From the NCBI RefSeq assembly GCF_021869535.1, contig NW_026262659.1, positions 8,060,001 through 8,124,000 of the forward strand: 64,000 nucleotides of DNA. Direction: 5' to 3'. Source of the stretch: Mytilus californianus (taxonomy: Eukaryota; Mollusca; Bivalvia; Mytilida; Mytilidae). Position numbers and translations under genes: made by a program. Under the pieces are notes generated by a model. It saw only the letters and a list, made by a program, of their open reading frames with translations, had not been told where the DNA came from and ran no database searches. Below, piece by piece: positions 50,601 through 56,600 of this stretch. The first letter of the stretch is position 1. Each line of letters opens with the position of its first letter.

Positions 50601-53600
50601 GTTAAGTTGTAGTGGGTAAATTTTTAACTGGGTTTTCTGAAGGAAAAATCTAGTATTTAAAGATGGAGACGTATGCCAACAGTTTCCATGCAATAACTTA
50701 TGAACTGTTCAACCAATGCATTTTAGATTTTTTAAATATGTTGCTACTGATGACAAAATAGAGGTCTAGTTTGATATTGACCATTTTCACATTTGGTGTT
50801 TAGGAGAAAATGGCACTTTTTGTTGTTTCTGTGCAAATTCTTTGTTTGATGTTGCCTACACATGTCTTGTAGGGTTGGGTAGGTAGGTCAGGATTATTAT
50901 TTTTTGGCCATCAGCACTAGTTACATGTTTTAGACAAGAAAACAAGGTTAGAGTATGAAAAAAACTTTAAAAACAAAATTGAAAAGATATGTGTCATAAA
51001 ATTTTTAAAAAAGTTGTCTGCTGGTTGGCAACATCATACAATTTTCATTTTATTTTAGGCCTTATATTTGTTTAAGATTGATGCTGTATGGGATGTGGCA
51101 CTGAATTAATCTGTTATATTATTGTTTATTTTGGAAAGTTCATGCAATACAGAGAGTGATGTGGCTATATGATATTATATGGTGTAATTTTATTCATTTC
51201 AGAAACTATGCTTTATGTGATGTGACTCAGATATTATATGGTGTTATTTATTATTTCAGAAACTATATGCTGTATGTGATGTGGCTTTGGGATTACTGAA
51301 TAGTAAAAGTGGTAACATTACTCTTAAAGATGTCACTGTTGAACCAAGGTTATCGGCTAAACACTTCACTAAACCAGACAAGGTATGATTATATGTTGAG
51401 CTCTGTAACATAAGATAGAGTTAATATGTTGAGTATTGTAATATAAGGTATGATTATATGTTGAGCACTGTAACATAAGATAGAGTTAATATGTTGAGTA
51501 TTGTAATATAAGGTATAGGTATATGTTGAGTACTGTAACACTGGTTATATTTTGAGTACTGTTACTAAAGGTAGAGTACCAAAACATAATGTAAAGTTAC
51601 ATGTTGAGTATTGCAACATAAGGCATACTTACAGGTTGAGCAATGTAACATAAGTAGAAATAAGAAGATGTGGTATGAGTGCCAATGAGACAACTCTCCA
51701 TCCAAGTCACAATGTGTAAAAAGTAAACAATTATAGGTTAAAGTACGGCCTTCGACATGGAGCCTTGGCTCACACTGAGCAGCAAGCTATAAAGGGCCTC
51801 AAAATGACTAGTGTAAAACAATTCAAACAGGAAAGCCAAAAGGTATAGTTATATGTTGAGAACTGTAACAAAATGTAGAGTTAATATGTTGAGTACTAAA
51901 CCATTAGGTCTAGTCACATGTTGAGTACTGTAACAAAATTTAGAGTTAATATGTTGAGTACCATAACATTAAGTATAGTTATATGTTGAGTAATGTAACT
52001 ACAAGTTCAAGTTTTTGTTTTTATGATATTATTATGTTAATGATCATGAAAAGGTAAAATCAACAGTTTCGCGGTTTCAATTGAAGTACAGGAAGTACAA
52101 AATCTAACCACATATAGGTTCAACAACATAAGTATAAAGCATGTCTGATAGTTAAATATGTTCTTATTTTGAACATCTGTGTAATATTTCGCATGAAACG
52201 GAAAGCAGCCATTCATCAATAAATCTCATTTTCAGTGTATATTCCAAGACAATTTGTGGTTATTCTATATACAGACAAACATGCTTCTTTCCAACTTCAG
52301 TACAAAACTATACAGTTGACTGCTAATAGGAGTCTAAAAACAATTTTGTATAGGCAGTTATCCATGGAAATGATTTATATGTGTTTTTGATGTTTGCTTG
52401 TTTTATTTAATGGAACAATGCTTACTTACATGATGAGAAATATTCTTTTAACTTTTATTCAGAATTGAACCATACCTACCTACCTACTTAAACAGTATAT
52501 ACAAACATATTTCTTTCAGAGTTACAGCAATACACAGAATTATCTACCTAAAGACTTTTCATTTGAAGGCCATAAGGTATATAAAATATACACATACTGT
52601 TTTGTCTATTTTTTGGATTCAGTTGTCTTAAATCATTATCTGTAAGATTATTACATTTGAAGGTCATAAAATATATAAAATGTACACATACAGTTTTGTC
52701 TATTTTGGATTAAGTTGCCTACATACTCATTGCCTGTAAGATTATTCCATTTACCATATGGAAAGCAGACAGCTTCTCACTGGTCATCACTATCAGTGAA
52801 GTATTTAAAATGTATAAATTAAGGATTGAAAAATAAGGTTGCTCTCCAATTTCAACTTAACAGACACGTACACTTACTCTTTAAGAGATTTCTTTTAAAA
52901 GTTTGGAAAGCCTTTTTTGTCTCAAGTTTTCTGAAGGTACAAATAAATCTTTATACAGTTCTTTTGACAGATAATTTATATATATATTTGTATATGTTGT
53001 CCTAAAAGTGGTTAATATATTTCTATTGTAGAGGAAAGGCGTAAATGCCTTGATAGATACATCAGGAAAAGCTAACACAAGTAAGGGTCAGACAACAGAG
53101 ATAATAGTGGAGAGTCCTGGACCAGTGGTCAATCCACTTCCTATATCTCCCAGGGAACAAAGACAACCAAAAACAAAGAAAACTGATGTTAGGTGAGTAC
53201 TTGAGGAGTGTAGAAAGTACTGGACATGTTGTCATAGAAACCTGTTGTTAGGATTGCAATATTTCCGGCCATCTGCACATGTTATGATAGAAACCCAATG
53301 TTAAGTGTGTACTCCAGGAGTGTAGAAAGTACTGGACATGTTGTTGTAGATAATTCCTAAGTTGGCATAAAAAGAAATATAAAGTGAAATAAATTAGCCA
53401 AATTATTTTGTTATTTTCGACCATGGAGGTTGTCTTTTTCATTTCGTTAACATTTATATTTCCGTTCATAAAAATAGTTTCTCTGGAGTTTACATCGTGT
53501 CACGTGATAATGATTGGAAAATGACAGAGTTTAATAATTAGCTGATTGTGTTGTCAGAACTTATACAGCAACTACAATAACCAATAAAGCAATAAGGTGA

Positions 53601-56600
53601 TAATTATGTTTTTCTTGTACTGATCTTGGTTAAATGGCGTCCATCTTTTACTGAAAAAACTTAGCAAACAACATTAATATTTCAAATTTGTAGTATTACA
53701 AAGTAGCTGTAAACACATGTTTTTATACATTTTTACCATTGGGGAAAACAAAAATTGAATATCAAACATTTGTACTATTTATAGTTAAGGGTTTGTATAA
53801 ATTTAGATGTAGATCATGTAGATAGAAACAATTATTCAAACCTTTAATTGTATAAGAAATTGTTTACAAGTTTAGATGGACTTCTTAGTAGTTAAAGACA
53901 TATATACCACATAACATTCATACATACAATATTTTCTGTTTTACATGTTTACAGTTCTGAAACTGAAAGTTCACCGAATTCTAGTGCTGATTCTGTGAAG
54001 AAAAATGATTCAGGGAAAAATGTGGACAAGAAAAAACCACAAAAACGAAAACTTAATACTGACACTAAGGATGAAAACAAAGAACCTAAAACAGCAAAAG
54101 TGCGTAACAAAAAACAAACAAAAACCTCAGGTAAAAATGTGCCAAAATCAATGGACACTGAAGAATCAGACGGTGATGAAGATGATGATAGTTCAGTGGC
54201 TAATTCTGAGTCGCAGGAATCACAGGAAATTCCATTAGGACCTAAAACAAAAAAGGCTAAAAATGTTAGTGATAAAAATTCTAAGTCAAATGTGAGGACT
54301 TCAAAAGTTGACACACTTCAGAAATCTAAGTCATTAATGAATGGTGCAAAAACAGATTCCACAGTTAGAACTTCAGATTCTCCAAAGCCAGGAAGTGCAA
54401 GGAAGCGAAAGACTGAAAGTGTTTCCAAAGAAAGTACACCTGTAAAAAAATCAAAGTTAACGTGAGTATTTAGTTGTGTGGATACTGTTCATTGACATTT
54501 TCATACTCACTTGACAGAAAAGCAGATGTTTAAACCTTTCATGCATCATCACTTTGTGGTCCCTAGGATATTGCCTTTGTTTCTTGTTTGATCCTCTTCC
54601 AAAGAAGATTATAAAGGTCTCCACTCAAAAAAAGGATGAGTTTAATATGAAAAATCTGCTAGAAAGGGGACCATAATATGTGAGCTTGTTCATTAAAGGA
54701 CTCATTAACTCATATGGCAAAAATTAATGCAAATATTTCATGGAGCTTACAACATTCTTTGTTATGCCCCCGCCGTAGCAGAGGGGGCATTAAGTTTTAC
54801 CCTTGTTTGTCCGTACGTACGTCCCAAAGTTGGTTTCCGTTCTCTAACTTTAGTTTGCCTCAACCAAATGTTATGAAACTTATACACAATGCTTATTACC
54901 ACAAAATACAGATCAAGTTTGAATTTTGGTGGTGTCACTTTAACTGTTCTAGAGTTATGCCCTTTACAAATGGAAAAATTGCTAAATTTTTCGTTTCTGT
55001 TCTCTTAAGTTTGCCTCAACCAAATGTTATGAAACTTATACACAATACTTATTACATCAAAACTCAGATCAAGTACAAATATGGGTAGCGTCACTTTTAC
55101 TGTTCGTCAGTTATGTCCCTTTAAAACTATATGATATGCAAGCGGGGGCATCATCTGTGTCCCATGGACACATTCCTCATTTATTTTTGATTTATTTGTT
55201 ATTAATCTGTCCATTTTTTGACATTTTTACAAATTATGTCTGTCTGTTTTGCTCACACATCATTGTCAATATAATGAAATTTCACTTGACTGTCATACAA
55301 GTGAGAGGATTAGCTAGCTATAAAACCAGGTTTAATCCACCATTTTCTACAAAAAGAAATGCAAGTACCAAGTCAAAAATATGACAGTTATTTTCCATTC
55401 GTTTGATGTGTTTGAGCTTTTGATTTTGCCATTTGTAATGGGGGTTTCCTCTATGAATTTTCCTTTTAAAAGTTTTTCTATATAATTTCAATGATTATTG
55501 AATTTTGCAGTCCTGCCTTAAAGAATCTCAGTCCGTCTGTGAGTGAATCATCTACACCAAGTTCACCAGGGAGGTCATCAACAAAATCATCTGCATCATC
55601 TGTAAAATCTTCATCAAAATCTACTCCAAAGAAATCCCCGCATAATTTAAAAAAGTAAGCTTACATGATTTATCATTTATTTTCAATGAAATATATCTTA
55701 AAATTACCATATAAATAATATAATATATATGTATATACTCGGAAACGGTCCCTTTAATTGCATTTATATGTATAAAGTAATCGTATTCATATTTGTATTT
55801 GTATTTGCATGAAAGACTGCTACCAGACAAGGATCTGGAAACTCCTATTTTCCAGGCATGTCCAATTTTAAATAGATATGACAATTGCCAAAATTAGATC
55901 AGATTAAATTTTGAAAAACATTTTCAATTCCATTTTGTCAGAAATTACAAATTTTCGGTCATCTGAAACTAAATGATTGTCATGTAATAAATTAGTTGCT
56001 TGTTATTGAACTATTATTGGTAGGGTCCTACAATTTATTGTTTAAATAATACAGAGATATCAGGCTAATTATGGAAATATTTTACAGAACAACAATAGCT
56101 ATAGGCCCTCTGTAGCCGACTGGTTTAAATAATTGATCTTCTGTATCACAGGCCAGTGAACATTGAGGTGGTGAGCTCATGTGGCAGATGTTTCCGAATC
56201 CAATCTTTATTGACTAGGATTATCATTTTTCCTGCCAAAGCTCAGTTATTCTCTGTGTGCTTTTTGGCTTCCTTCTGCAATAAAAAACACACCACCATGA
56301 TAGAGCCAATAATGTTGTTAAAATATAACTAACAATCAATCGATCATTATTTACTATCTTTCATGATGTTTAACAACTAACAATCAATCGATCATTACTG
56401 ACTATCTTTCATGATGTTTAACAACTAACAATCTCTCGATCATTACTGACTATCTTTAATGATGTTTAACAACTAATAATCAATCGATCATTACTGACTA
56501 TCTTTAATGATGTTTAACAACTAACAATCACTCGATCATTACTGACTATCTTTAATGATGTTTAACAACTAACAATCACTCGATCATTACTGACTATCTT

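Noticed and set aside
53949-54314. 121-residue minus-strand ORF opposite exon 29
   Set aside because: Shadow of the Lys/Ser-rich Pds5 exon on the other strand.
56103-56160. Functional tRNA gene
   Set aside because: Only a degraded A-box-like half is visible; no complete cloverleaf or B box.
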